From the NCBI GenBank assembly GCA_030248065.1, contig JASAMV010008400.1:27680-91679 (forward strand): a stretch of 64,000 bases of DNA, written 5' to 3'. Source of the DNA: Rhynchonema sp. JSB1_4. Lineage: Eukaryota > Nematoda > Chromadorea > Monhysterida > Xyalidae. The notes under the pieces are model-generated. The model was not told the DNA's origin and ran no database searches. It was given only the letters and a program-made list of their open reading frames with translations. The translations under genes and the position numbers were made by a program. Shown here in pieces: positions 24,610 to 35,814 of the stretch (its first letter is position 1; each line of letters starts with the position of its first letter).

Positions 24610-25860
24610 ATCTCTGCATGTGGTTCAATGAAATGGGTTTGCCGTTTGGGTTACAGATCTACTACGCAGTACCTGCATGGTGGTGAACTAATTACTTCCG
24701 TCACTATGGATCGCCCACATCAAGCTTGAACCTGATATCTGTGCCACTGGAACCATCGTCTGCAAAGACCAGTCCGCACCGTTATCCTCTCAACACTGAC
24801 AGTTCCAACCCTGAGTCCAAAAGGTTTACTTAATTGTTTTTTCAATATCAGATATATGATATCCGGAGATCAACTGTTCCATATCACTGAAGTAAAATAA
24901 AAAACCGCCGAAGCATGTCGGTCAACGAATCGTGATTTTTGCCAGATGTCACTGCCAAGCGATGCGTTAAATAGTGCGCTTCAAAGCGCTAATCCCTTCG
25001 TGCCTCCTACAAAGAATCGTGTTAGCTAACAAACACGAAAACGGCGCTGGTAATGAAGCGGAAAAATGAACATGACACGTTTACACGTTATCGGATAGGC
25101 TTTCTAGCCAAGATTACTTGTTCATGATTGCATTTTTAACCATGGTCGCCCACACTATCATTATTTGAGACCTAACAACCATCAGTTCAATGGTGCCGCA
25201 AAAGAGCTGCCTATTTGATGGCTTCCTTGCAATAACGTATAATTCAAGTGCATTATCGGTGTTGCTTTTCTCTGATTTTTGATCTCATCTTAATCCATTG
25301 GCTTTTCCGTCTTTTACAGCACCAACGGACGATTATTGAGTACCAAGAGTGAGTTGACTGAGCAGATTTAAAAGGGGACCCGAATATACATATGGAGGGT
25401 GGGTTTGTGGTGACATATTGCACGTTCAGCCACGTGCGAACTGATTGGATAAAGCTGGTGTTAGTGCCAAAACTGGACGTACCATAGGATATTATTTTGA
25501 GAATTTGGCTCTATGACGACAAGAAAGGAACGTGTAAAAAGGAAAGGAAAAAGCAATGAAATGAAATGAAATCTACATAAGGGTTCCTTATTTTGTGGTC
25601 GGGTACTCGGTGATGGTTGTCTTCGTTAAAGCTACCGGTGTTCTAATATAATAAAAAACACTCAATTGTAGCCAGTTTTATCACAGAAAGATCCATAATG
25701 TACAACCAAAGACAGTCGACAAGAAATCGCTTTTCCAAAGAGAAGAATACCACGTCTCATCAATGTATGTATGTATAATACATAGTATAGTACCACATTT
25801 ATGACGAAAAATACAATGAATATACGTATACCATGTGTACATAATCACATGAAATCATTG
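24610..25860. other. Intergenic sequence, probable 3' flank of the GPCR gene
   Basis: AT-rich, without supported exons or repeats. It contains short GAAATGAAAT-type simple repeats near 25556. Confidence 0.4.
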
Positions 25861-26632
25861 TCACACATCACTCGATTTACCCATGCTTGCTAATCGTGTG
25901 CGCAATTCCAGACCGAGGCTTGAAGCTGAAGGTCGTAAAAAAGTCACATGTTCTAATTCATCGTCGGCAGCAGTCTGATGTTTCAGTGCACTTTCTGGCG
26001 ATAACAGTTTCGTTTGTTTGTTTTTATCACTGGCATTGGTTCGAGATCTGGTGCTTCGAATCGACGATGGCTGATCGTCGATCGATGGTTGTTCCCCGGG
26101 AGACAGCCGTGTGCCCAGTTCGTTCCCGTTCAACTTGATCGCATTGTCACCGTTTCGCATCGATCGGCTACATTTCGATGCAACCACACTCTTTGCTTTG
26201 GTCAAGGAATCCTTGCGACTAGATGAGCACGGATAGATTAGCTCGACAACGCCTGAAATGGATGGAGAATGATTTTGCAAAAGTCATAGACTTTAGACTT
26301 TTCAAGCACAGTCGGAACTTAACATAGGGTATGCTGGTGCCCCTGTTAGAACGCTGTTACATGTAATGTACGTGATATTAAAAATTTGGACCAAAAATAA
26401 AATGTATAGCTGTAATATCCACCTTTCCTGAATCGTTCACTGAACGCAATATAGATGACGGGATTGCAGGCGGACTTTGCCCAGCACAACATGTTGAGCA
26501 CAACGTAGAGAAAGGCGGACAAACTGACTGGTCGCCCCAACAGATGTGACAGGACGACCATTTGGATGGGCGAATAGAGCAGGAAGTGGACGGACACCGA
26601 CACTGTTAGCATCAGCACCACGCGGCGACGTG
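25861..26632 (-). CDS. Class A (rhodopsin-like) G-protein-coupled receptor, 3' exons
   Basis: Seven-helix plasma-membrane receptor fragment. Exon 26423-26632 encodes basic ICL3 residues (RRR), TM6 (VLMLTVSVSVHFLLYSPIQM) and TM7 with SACNPVIY, the NPxxY motif. FSERFRKG of helix 8 follows. Exon 25861-26252 continues in phase with a tail of about 130 residues that is serine- and threonine-rich and has palmitoylation-type cysteines. TM6 lacks the usual CWxP: it has HFLLYSP, so the toggle tryptophan is replaced. The style suggests a peptide receptor, but the ligand class cannot be set. The exon at 26632 starts at an acceptor, so exons for TM1-TM5 should lie to the right; none are recognised there, where the giant element begins about 0.5 kb away. 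Confidence 0.85.
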
Positions 26633-26634
26633 CT

Positions 26635-27210
26635 GTAAATGCGGAGAACGGTATAAAGTCGAGGTCCTGTTGTATTTATAACACGTGGATCTTCCTCTCA
26701 CGCGTTGGTGGCACGTGGTGCTTCTTTTTATGGCAGTCTCGTAGTCACCAACTTGTTTGTCAATATTCTGTTACTTCCACTCTCAACTGATTATTCCAAA
26801 GTACGCAGTGGTGACCGAAAATCATTCCCAGCTTATTGGCACGGCGGTATTCTTGCACTTATTGTAATTCACATGTTAGAATACTGCCTTCAAACTGATA
26901 ACGCAGAAGCAAAACCTAAACAGGATGAACGGCATGCCGTTGATGACGCGTTTATTCTTGTTGTCTACCATCGTCATCTATAATTGTCATCTCCGCAACT
27001 GTCCAATTGTTTCCTGCTCTCCGCACCGCCTGTGCATTATTTTGTGTCAATGTTCAGTTGTTTCGTGGTCTCCGCCACTTCCTCATTTTTAATGAAAGAG
27101 AAATTATGTTCACTCGCTCTCGCTCGTTTCATTTCGTCGCCTTTATGACGCGTCGTTATATTGACTAGCATTGATAATAATCATATTAATACTAATAATA
27201 ACTAACCGTA
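26635..27210. other. Junction between host GPCR intron and the giant element
   Basis: Between the GPCR acceptor and the first element gene. From about 26985 to 27075 there are three imperfect copies of a CAATTGTTTC-TG-TCTCCGC motif. Somewhere here the nearly balanced host composition gives way to G/T-rich + strand. No terminal inverted repeat can be defined because the other end is not in the window. Confidence 0.4.
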
Positions 27211-30200
27211 ATGTCTCACGATGCGACACTTGCTGAATATTCATGGATGGATCTTGAAATGACTGAAGATTGTCGCATCGCTGTTTTCGATGGCGTTGCT
27301 GACGTATATCTGCCTGTCACTTCCACTCTCTACGTAAACACCGCGAAATTGATGCGTGAAATCGAGTTATATAACGACTACTTCTACCTCAGTTCGCCAG
27401 CTGATCTTGAAATTGACCCTGGCTTCGCCGATCTGTCGGATACACGTCTTTCTGGTTCGTCTCTGAGATTTATGAAACATATTGCTTTTATATTTCGTCT
27501 AATATGTGAGGTTCAGTCGAATTTGGACTCTTGTTTTGTTTACATGTACAGTGCTTCGTGACGTTGGTCGATTGCTGGACGCACGATGTATGACTGCTGA
27601 TGCAATTTCCTGGCTGTTCAGTGGATATTCGTGCTTGTCCGGCTTCAGCTTTCCACTCAAGCTACGTACCGATTTTGATTTCGCTGTTGATCATTCGACG
27701 CATCATATCGTTCGCCGGTATTGCATCGGAAGGTTGTTTGCTTATTCATAATAATATTCTGCTTATTTATGTAATAATGGGCCCCTTATTTTGTTACAGT
27801 ATGGAGCGCTGTCGTTGGTTATTGGATACCGAAACATGCCTGTTTCGGTACCGAATGATGCAACACAGTGATCTATTTCACGCTGCCATGATCGCGCGAC
27901 TTGGTATTTCGTGTAGTGAGGTATTGTGTGTTATTGTTTATTTCACTGACTCTGAAAGTGTAATGTAATTTCCTTACTTTTTGCTAGATGTTTTGATGAT
28001 CTTTTGATGTTTCGTTTTTGTATTTTTAGATCGCTTGGACTGATTGCTGTTCGCGAACAGAAATCGACAGTGATAACGTCGGCGATCCTTGTACGACCGT
28101 CTATATGGTAGCAATATATGTTTGTTATGTAATTTGTACCTTTTTGTTATATCAATCTGATTGTATGCTTTTTTCATATCGATTCTTCGTCGTCATCGTT
28201 AGCGAGTTCGTTCGTTTGGGCTGGCTGTGCCGATGGACGATGCCGTCTGTATGGCTTCGAATTGATCGATTATCTTGTTGATCTATTCCGCTATGTGCTC
28301 CGTATTCGTCTGCCTGTTGGTTGTTTTTATGGTTTATGTTATGTATTTTGAATTATGGTTTATTGGAATGTAATGTGTTGTTGTTTATGTTCTAGGCTGC
28401 TCAACCTATGGATGTCGAAGCTCGTGATCCGATTCGATTGATGCGCGTGTGTCTGGAGACGTCGGTTGTGTATGGGTCCTCGGGCTATTGTGTACCATAC
28501 TCCAAATTGGGTTGTGACTTTTCGACGGTTAAATCTCAGTATATTATTTGTGTTGTTTCGATTGTGCTCGAATGTTCCGGATTGACTGATATGTTGTGCT
28601 TTTAGTTTGTGGATCGTTGCTTCCCGTTGTGCATGCGTCGTATCTATCGACGATTTGTTGCTGATGGTTCGATCGTTCCACGCGCCTGTCGTCAGTTGAT
28701 TTCGTTCATGCGTTCGCTGGGTTTCGTGGATGAACTGATTGTTTCCATCCTTGGACCGCGTTTGTCGCCTGTATGATATGTTTTATGTTGGACTTATTCT
28801 TGTTTATTTGTTTTCTATGTATAATTTTAATGATTTTTATTGTATTTTGTTGCAGATGGTCGATGTCAATGCGTATGTTCGTGAAGTTGTCGCACGAAGT
28901 CCGACTGCCCTCGATTGTGCGTCCATGCGTATGCGTTCCAGCTTTCCGGCCCGGCGTCGTGACTTGCCCGCGGGTACGAATGTTTGGTTTGTAATGTGGT
29001 GGGCGATCGGGCGGCGATTTTGTGGGTCGCTGCACGTGGCGCGCGACGCGTCGGAGACGCGTGTGCCGTAGGCACTTGCGCGCCACGTGCAGCGACCCAC
29101 AAAATCGCCGCCCGCGGCTTCGCCGCGGGTCAATTCCGCAGAATGTAGTGTGTGGTTGGTTGGTTTTGAGGGTGGTATTGCCTCCCAAGCAGTGTAGTTG
29201 TTGGCGGGGGGGGGTGGGGGGGGTCTCGTCCCGCATTGGGTACGTCTGTTCCCCCGTTCATGATTCTGCTGTCGCAGTGTTCTGCTTTTGGGTAGTTGTG
29301 ACTTGCCCGCGGGTACGAACGTTTGGCTTGTAATGTGCTGGGCGATCGGGCGGCGATTTTGTGGGTCGCTGCACGTGGCGCGCAACGCGTCGGAGACGCG
29401 TGTGCCGTAGGCACTTGCGCGCCACGTGCAGCGACCCACAAAATCGCCGCCCGCGGCTTTGCCGCGGGCCAATTCCGCAGAATGTAGTGCGTGGTTGGTT
29501 GGTTGGTTTTGAGGGTGGTATTGCCTCCCAAGCAGTGTAGTTGTGGGCGGGGGGGTGGGGGGGGGGGGGGGGGGGGGGGTGGGGGTCTCGTCCCGCATTG
29601 GGTACGTCTGTTCCCCCTCCGAGGTACGCCTGCCCCACTGTTCCCCCATCCGGGTACGTCTGCTCCCCCAATTTTTTCCTAAAATGGGCAAATTTAGGCC
29701 TAAAATAGGCATTTTTAGGCCAAAAATAGGTAAACTTTAGGTGAAACCTCCAAAAAAACGCCAAAATACCCTTTTTATAGGGGATTTTTTCGCAAAAGAA
29801 GGCAAAAATAGTCCAATTTTTCGACCTCAAAAAATGACTTTTTTCCGTCCCCCCCCAAATTGGGACTTCCCCCCCTTCCCCCCCAGGTAGGTACGTCTGT
29901 TCCCCCTCCGAAAATAGTAGAGGGTACGTCTGTTCCCCCTCCGGACCAGGAACTACACTGGTTGGCGGGGGGGGGGTGGGGGTCCCGTCCCCCTTTGGGT
30001 ACGTCTGTTCCCGGGTTCATTATTCGGCCGCCGCAGTGTTCTGCATTCGGCTGCGTCTGCTGTTTTGATTTTTAGCTATATTAGGCAAATTTTGGCTAAA
30101 ATATGCAGTTTTCGGTATAAAATGACTAATTTTTAGGTGAATTTCGTGAAAAATTGCGAAAATACGCTTTTTGTAATTTGTTTTCCCAAAAGAATGAGTC

Positions 30201-30962
30201 AAATTTTTGATCTCAACAAAATGACTTTTCTCCGAATTTGGGTCCTGTCACCCTCCGCCCCCTTTCGGGGTCCCCCTTCCAGCTAGGTGCCCCCTTCCGT
30301 GTCCCTCTCCGTCCCCCCCCTAGGTGGGTGTGTGTTCCGCTCCGAAAAAAAATGGGGATGTCGCACGTCCCCCCTCCGGATCAGGAACTGCACTGCTCTG
30401 ATCGTATTACTGGCATGGGGTGTTGGTCGTTGCCCGCTCTTAGTAGTGGTGTCGACTGTTATGTTGATCAAGTATAATTATGTCAGTACCTAAAAATGTC
30501 GCGTTGCGCATGGAAAGACAGAACACTGGTCGATAGTGTGTTATTATCTGTTATTGAAAGACATAAAATGCGGTTTGGTTTTTCTGTGTAGTTAGTTTTA
30601 TTGTTTTTCAGGTTGTCCGTTCTACAGTTTGAGTGCTGAGAAATTGGGCGAGGAGCTGTTGGCCATGGGTGTTTCTCAACATGACAGTGGTGCTGTTAGT
30701 TTGTTTTATTTTGTATTTATATCGTTGTTTTTTGTGGCATTTCGTTGCGTGCGGCTGTGAAAATATGGTCATTCTCCTTGTTTTGGATTTGAGCGTGTCT
30801 ATTTTGTAATTTTTTTTTCAGATTGTTGGCTTGAAGCAGGTCGGACTCGTGTCCCGTGCATGTGCTCGATTGTTGGGTGGAAAGTCGTGTTCGAATGTTT
30901 GTTTGGCTGGACAGATTGAAAGTGCTGTGGGTTATTGTGAACAGGCCTTGCTATTGTGGTAA
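27211..30962 (+). CDS. Unknown 10-exon protein of the giant element
   Basis: Not recognised. Ten exons with matching phases: 27211-27505, 27552-27732, 27800-27920, 28030-28090, 28203-28315, 28396-28527, 28606-28770, 28856-28958, 30612-30694, 30822-30962. This gives roughly 430 residues from MSHDATLAEYSW. Introns are 46-110 bp except intron 8 (1.65 kb), which is swollen by nested repeats. The protein is mixed alpha-type, cysteine- and arginine-rich towards the C terminus, without signal peptide or clear membrane segment. The last exon can stop at 30962 or splice at 30958 to 31054-31090, adding a short CSNRCSPCGF segment. It is the leftmost gene of the element. Confidence 0.6.
28975..29545. repeat. 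Tandem pair of GC-rich foldback units
   Basis: GGCGATTTTGTGGGTCGCTG and its inverted copy form a hairpin with about 35-bp arms at 29012-29112. The whole unit with its right flank is repeated about 335 bp downstream (29345-29545). It is nested in intron 8 of the first element gene. Confidence 0.8.
29190..30396. mobile_element. Nested copies of the CAGTGTAGTTCCTG family
   Basis: Two or more copies end to end. CAGTGTAGTT ends occur at 29194 and 29535, and CCAGGAACTACACTG or CAGGAACTGCACTG ends at about 29957 and 30391. Interiors contain GGTACGTCTGTTCCCCCTCC blocks, TAGGC-rich AT tracts and long G runs. They are non-coding. Confidence 0.7.
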
Positions 30963-31099
30963 ATTCTAATTGTGAATTTCTTTTTGTTTTTTGTTTAATT
31001 ATATAATTAATATTATTTAATTGTGTGTTTAATTCTATACTTGTTGTGTGTAGTAGCAATCGGTGCAGTCCGTGTGGTTTCACGCGTCAGGTACGCTTT

Positions 31100-31966
31100 C
31101 TTTATATTCTGTGGTATGTTTTGATATTATGAAGTGGGTCAGGTACATTAGCTTCCGGTTTGTCGTTTGAATATCAATTCGAACTGTGTATTTTTTTTGT
31201 CAATCTTGTGTCGTTTTGTTTGATTTTTGTTGAAAAAATAACATTGTTCAATTTGGTTGGTATATTGGAGCAATTCATGAATGAAATTTGTAAAGGAAAT
31301 TAGTTCAATGCGTGCTGGATTTCGCACGGCAGTCAAGTATGAATTTTGGCCATGTTGCCAGCTGTGACATGTAGCTTATGGTGGTGTTATTTCGGCATGG
31401 TTTGTTTCAATGTGTTTTATTTGTGGTGATAACAAAAAAAAATAATAAGAACATGGCATCATTATTCATGAAAGTATAACACATAATTTGCATGATTTTA
31501 ATGAAAAATGTTTCAAGTAGGTAATACTAATGTACGTGAAAGAATGGCGAAAATATTTGAATATTGCTTCAGAATGCATGCCGAAAATTGAAGAATGCAC
31601 CATGAATCATGAAATAAGTGAGGGTTTAAAGCATTTTCAGTTATCAAAAATTATATGCGGCTCAAAGTAAGAGGTGGGTAGAAACTATATTTTGTGTAGG
31701 TACGTCAGTGATGTAGTTGCTTCGAGCAGGAAAGCTAGCTAGCTGGAGGGATGCGCTACAAGAAAGCTAGCTAGCTAGCTAGGCGGGTACCCGTATTTTG
31801 GGGGGGGGGGTATTGGTGCAGAAGTCAAAAACAGCGGTGTAAAATTTGGTCTGTGCCCCATACCCCCCCCCCCCCCCCGCCAAGCAGATCACTGGTACGT
31901 TCTGCACATTTTGTTAAAAAAAATCGTAACAGCCTTTTATTATATCATCTGGTGCGGGACAATTGT
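31100..31966. other. AT-rich spacer with GCTAGCTAGC repeats
   Basis: No supported exon. AAGCTAGCTAGC clusters at about 31727-31785 and homopolymer G and C runs at 31800-31880 are visible. Confidence 0.45.
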
Positions 31967-33417
31967 TTATGTGGGTTCATCACATCGGACGAGTTTCACG
32001 ACGCACTGCATTGCGTCGAGCTGGTTGTCTGCGTCTTGCGGCGGCCAATTGTTGCAGTGCATATGGTCGAGATTTTCCTCCGTGTCTCGTGCCGGCCAGA
32101 TGTTGTCTGCAAGGTCATGGAGTATTGGGTTTTGGGTATTTTTTGGATTAATATTTGATTCAATTTTTGCTGTGAAACATTTTATTGTTGAAATTGGAAT
32201 AGAAATACTCACTTTCTTGTTCGAGTAATTGATGCTCGAATTTGGCGGATATGAATTGTTGTCGGCCTTCTGCACTGCGAGCGCGACGGAATGGTATTTT
32301 GCGTTTGGGAGTTTGGTTCCATTTTTGCTCATCTGACTGCTCGGTCTGAATAAAGTTTGAATATTTCTCGGTTTGTGGGAAGTCGAGTGTGTTACGATTA
32401 TTTGGTTAAGCTGTGGATGGTATTGTTGTTGAGGATTGCCCGGGGTGCGTGAAATAGGCTGTTTTTTTTGAAAAAAAAAAAAATTGGCGGTATTGAAATT
32501 TTTTGGGTCAATGTTTAATGGAACGTTGCTAACCGTGTATCCGTTCTCGTTCGATGACGATGATTCGATCTCATGGGATTCCATCAGTTCCTCTTTGATT
32601 GGTATGAGTATGGTTTGATATTCTTCAAGTGGCGGTGGTCCGTTCATTGGTGTTGGTTCATCGTGCTCCGTTTTTGTCTGAAAATTGTTTTTGTTTTTTT
32701 TTTTAATTTTTTTGTTCTTTATGCAGTTTGCGATTGTATTGATTGTAGTAATGCATGGGTTGCGAGAGCCCAGGTTGGGTCCGACTGTCTCTCTCAATTG
32801 TACGCCTGCCCTACTGTTCGCCATACGGGTACGTGTTCTCCCTCAATTTTTGCCTAAAATGGTCATTCTTAGTCATAAAATGATCTAATTTTAGGTCAAT
32901 GTAATGAAAAAATAGCAATCTCCACCCCAGCCGCCCCTTTGTGGTAGGTCTGTTTTTCGTTCAAAATGGATGGTTACGTTTGTTCCCCTCGGTAGCAGGA
33001 TGCACATGGTTGAAAAGTGGAATCTGTGTACTGGCCCAAACGTTGAGTGTGGGCTGACGGTGGCGATCGTAATTTGTGTTTGGGTAAATTTTGATTAAAA
33101 TCAATGTTTTGAAAAGGCATATTTTAGGCCTGAAACTGTCTGGTTCAAAAAGGGGTATAAGAGTTCACGTAGTTGTGAATAAGATGATAGTGTTCAGGAA
33201 TAAAAATAACCTCTTCATGCTCGTTTTCATGCCTATTGTTGCCGTTGTTGGTGTTGGTGATACATATTTCGGCACGTAGTTGGGCGTCGAATGGTTGATC
33301 ACAGATGTGATTGATCATACAGTCTTGCATTTGCGTGAATAGATGGTTTTTTATTTCTTCTGAGCTGTTCGATGGAATTTTGACGGAAATTGTGAGGCTG
33401 ATTGGTTCCTGTTCCAT
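31967..33417 (-). CDS. Unknown acidic 207-residue protein with SUMO-acceptor motif
   Basis: Not recognised. Four exons in phase: 33211-33417, 32534-32677, 32213-32345, 31967-32106. It begins MEQEPISLTISVKIP and ends VRCDEPT. The middle has PIKEELMESHEIESSSSNEN, whose IKEE fits the SUMO-acceptor consensus (hydrophobic-K-x-E) next to an acidic serine patch. A basic block (PKRKIPFRRARS) is NLS-like. Introns are 106-533 bp. A further exon at about 34770-35025 lies upstream on the same strand and might belong here, but its phase 0 join runs into a stop, so I start at 33417. Confidence 0.5.
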
Positions 33418-33497
33418 CGCTGTTGACTGAGATTATGACGTTCTTGATATTGTGTTTGTGTATTTATCTGAAATGAATAGTGACGTGGTATTGTTGT

Positions 33498-34480
33498 ACA
33501 GTGTAGTGGCAGGCAGATGGTTGCAAGGTACGCGTGGGGGGGATGGATTCAGATGGTTGCAATCAGTGTAGCGGAAGGCAGATGGTTGCAAGATACCCTT
33601 GGGGGGGGGGGGGGGGTGGATCCAGATGGTTGCAAGGTACCCCCTACCCAGCCTCCAGAAGGTTGCAATGTACTCCAGGGGTCTGAAAAAAGGTTGTTTT
33701 TTGCATGGTTTTTCTGCAAAATTTGCCGAAAAAAATGGTATTTTTTGCATTTTGGCCGAAAATTTGCCAAAAATAGCTATTATATGGAGTTTTGAGTTGG
33801 GGAGCGCGCGATTTTTGGGTATTTGAGGTCGAAAAACACGCATTTTTGCCTATAAAAAGCATAAATTTATGGTTGCAAGGTACCCTCCGGCAGGGTAGTA
33901 CTTGGGGGGGGTGGGGGGGGGTCCCCCCCCCAAATTCATCTATCTATCGTCAACACTTTTTGATTTCATCTATCTATCGTCAACACTTATGGGCAAATCT
34001 ATCTATCGTCAACAAATTCTGGGAACAATCTATCTATCGTCAACACATTTCGACCCCAAAATGGGCATTTTTGCCTCAAAATGGCTCAAAATCGGTATTT
34101 TTTGTCCCAAATAGGCAAAAAATCGCGCGCTACGCGCGGATTTAGTACATCTATACACATTTTCATTCATATTTACACATTATTACCTACTTAATGCACT
34201 ATACTATACCTTAATTTTTGGCGACCCCCCCCCCCCCACCATCTATCTATCGTCAACAAGTTTGGGTCGACCCCCCCCCCAGATTTCGGACTTTGGTCAT
34301 CTATCTATCGTCAACACATTTCGGGTCCCAATCTATCTATCGTCAACACCCTGACCAAGTACTACACTGCCCTCCGGGGTGGTTGCAAGGTACGTACCCT
34401 TCCCCCCGTCCCGCCCAAGGGGTGGTTGCAAGGTACCTACTCGTTAAGGGGGGAACAATCCGCGCATCCCCTCGCCCAGC
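33498..34480. repeat. Repeat cluster with seven ATCTATCTATCGTCAACA units
   Basis: ATCTATCTATCGTCAACA occurs seven times between about 33938 and 34347, at irregular spacing of 26-210 bp. GGTTGCAAGGTAC blocks and CAGTGTAGTGG / CCACTACACTGG ends surround the cluster. Long G and C runs are interspersed. It is probably the interior of a nested non-autonomous element. Irregular spacing and lack of cas genes exclude CRISPR. Confidence 0.7.
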
Positions 34481-34770
34481 CACTACACTGGTGGTGTAGC
34501 TACACAGGGGGGGGGGGGTGGGCGGCAACATACTGTACCGCAAAAAAAATGTGGGGCGGGAATTCCAGGTTGGGGGCCTTTTTTTCACTCACCGCGTTTA
34601 GGGGGGTGGGTGGCTGTATTTTTGGAGGCTCTATTTTTGGGGTGTTCAATTTTAGGGAATACGGTATGCAATTGCGTAATTTTGTTTTATCTATTTGGTG
34701 TGAAAAGTATGGATCGTGATACATTTTGATTTGAAAATATGTCATTCTTGGGTTTTTTTCGTCTTACCTG

Positions 34771-35025
34771 TCGGGCAGGGCGGTCTGTGCCAACTGGGGG
34801 TCCTGGTTTGGCGGGCAGATTCCCATTTCTGGGCAGTGTCTCTTTCTCAGAATTTGTCACAGCAGTTTGGGCGGTGGAGGAATTTCCATTTTTGAAAAAC
34901 GGGCTGGTTTCATGAGGCCAGACGAATTTTGGCGTTTGGAACAAATTGTCTTTGTGAGAGGGTATTTTCGCTGTTGGTTTTTTACTGTTTGGAGTAATCA
35001 GTCGTTGAACAAAATTAATTTTCAT
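34771..35025 (-). CDS. Possible exon, proline-rich unknown protein
   Basis: Minus-strand open frame from MKINFVQRLITPNSKK to TDRPARQ, ending in donor GTAAGACG at 34770. It is rich in P, K, S and N, like the other minus-strand element proteins. If joined to the acceptor near 33471 it would end after about 38 more codons; otherwise it could be an alternative first exon of the gene at 31967-33417. Confidence 0.35.
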
Positions 35026-35029
35026 TGGA

Positions 35030-35814
35030 CGAAGATCGAATGCTTGATCAAAAGGAATCGGAAGCTTCACAAGCGCAGAATTTACACAAGTAAACGTGAC
35101 AAGAATGTTTCAGTTGCGATCGGAATTATATAAGTTGTGGACTAATTTACTGGCCCTTTTGAATTTTCCGAGACGTGTCCGAGCGCAATTGACCAAGGGA
35201 AAGGAAGCGAATGGAAATGATTGCAATAATAATAACTGGAATGCAGAATAAGTGAGAGAAAACATTCATATCAATTCACGAAAATAGCGGTACTTAAACT
35301 TATCGTTGGGCAAATAGAATAGAATGCTGGAATTGGTGCTTCCAGATGGGTCTGTTTGTCATCATTATGCCATGTTTTGATAAAAAAGCGCTCATGGTTT
35401 CCATATGGAAGCATTCTAATTTAAAGGAAACAAAAAGTTTAAATCATGTTTTTAAACGACACATGAAATCACACAGCACACGTCCTATGTAGGCTTCCAA
35501 TGTTTGAATTTAGGAGACAAAGATAGAATTAATGTTGGTGAGCGATAACAGAATTGACACAGCGACAAGAAATAATCAACAGAAGAGTAAATAAACGGAA
35601 AGAATATAAGTTGAAATGAATCCGACAATAATGACATGAATATGGCGTGGAGAACGAAAATGTGGATATTTGTTCAGCATAGTAACGCGGCAAAATTTTG
35701 ATTAGACATAATTGAAATTTAAAAGCTGGAAATATAGAAGAGTATTTGACGTAGAGATAGATTTGTATGCTGAATATGGAATATCGGGTGACGTTTTTTG
35801 TTCGCTTGGACAGT
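35030..35814. other. Spacer between two minus-strand element genes
   Basis: AT-rich; no supported exon, RNA or repeat. Confidence 0.4.

Noticed and set aside
28706..29830. Long minus-strand frames (up to 291 codons)
   Set aside because: They cover tandem foldback units and G-run-containing transposon copies; the repeats explain the open frames and the + strand exons have splice support.
33938..34350. CRISPR-like array
   Set aside because: Spacing is irregular, there are no cas genes and the genome is eukaryotic.
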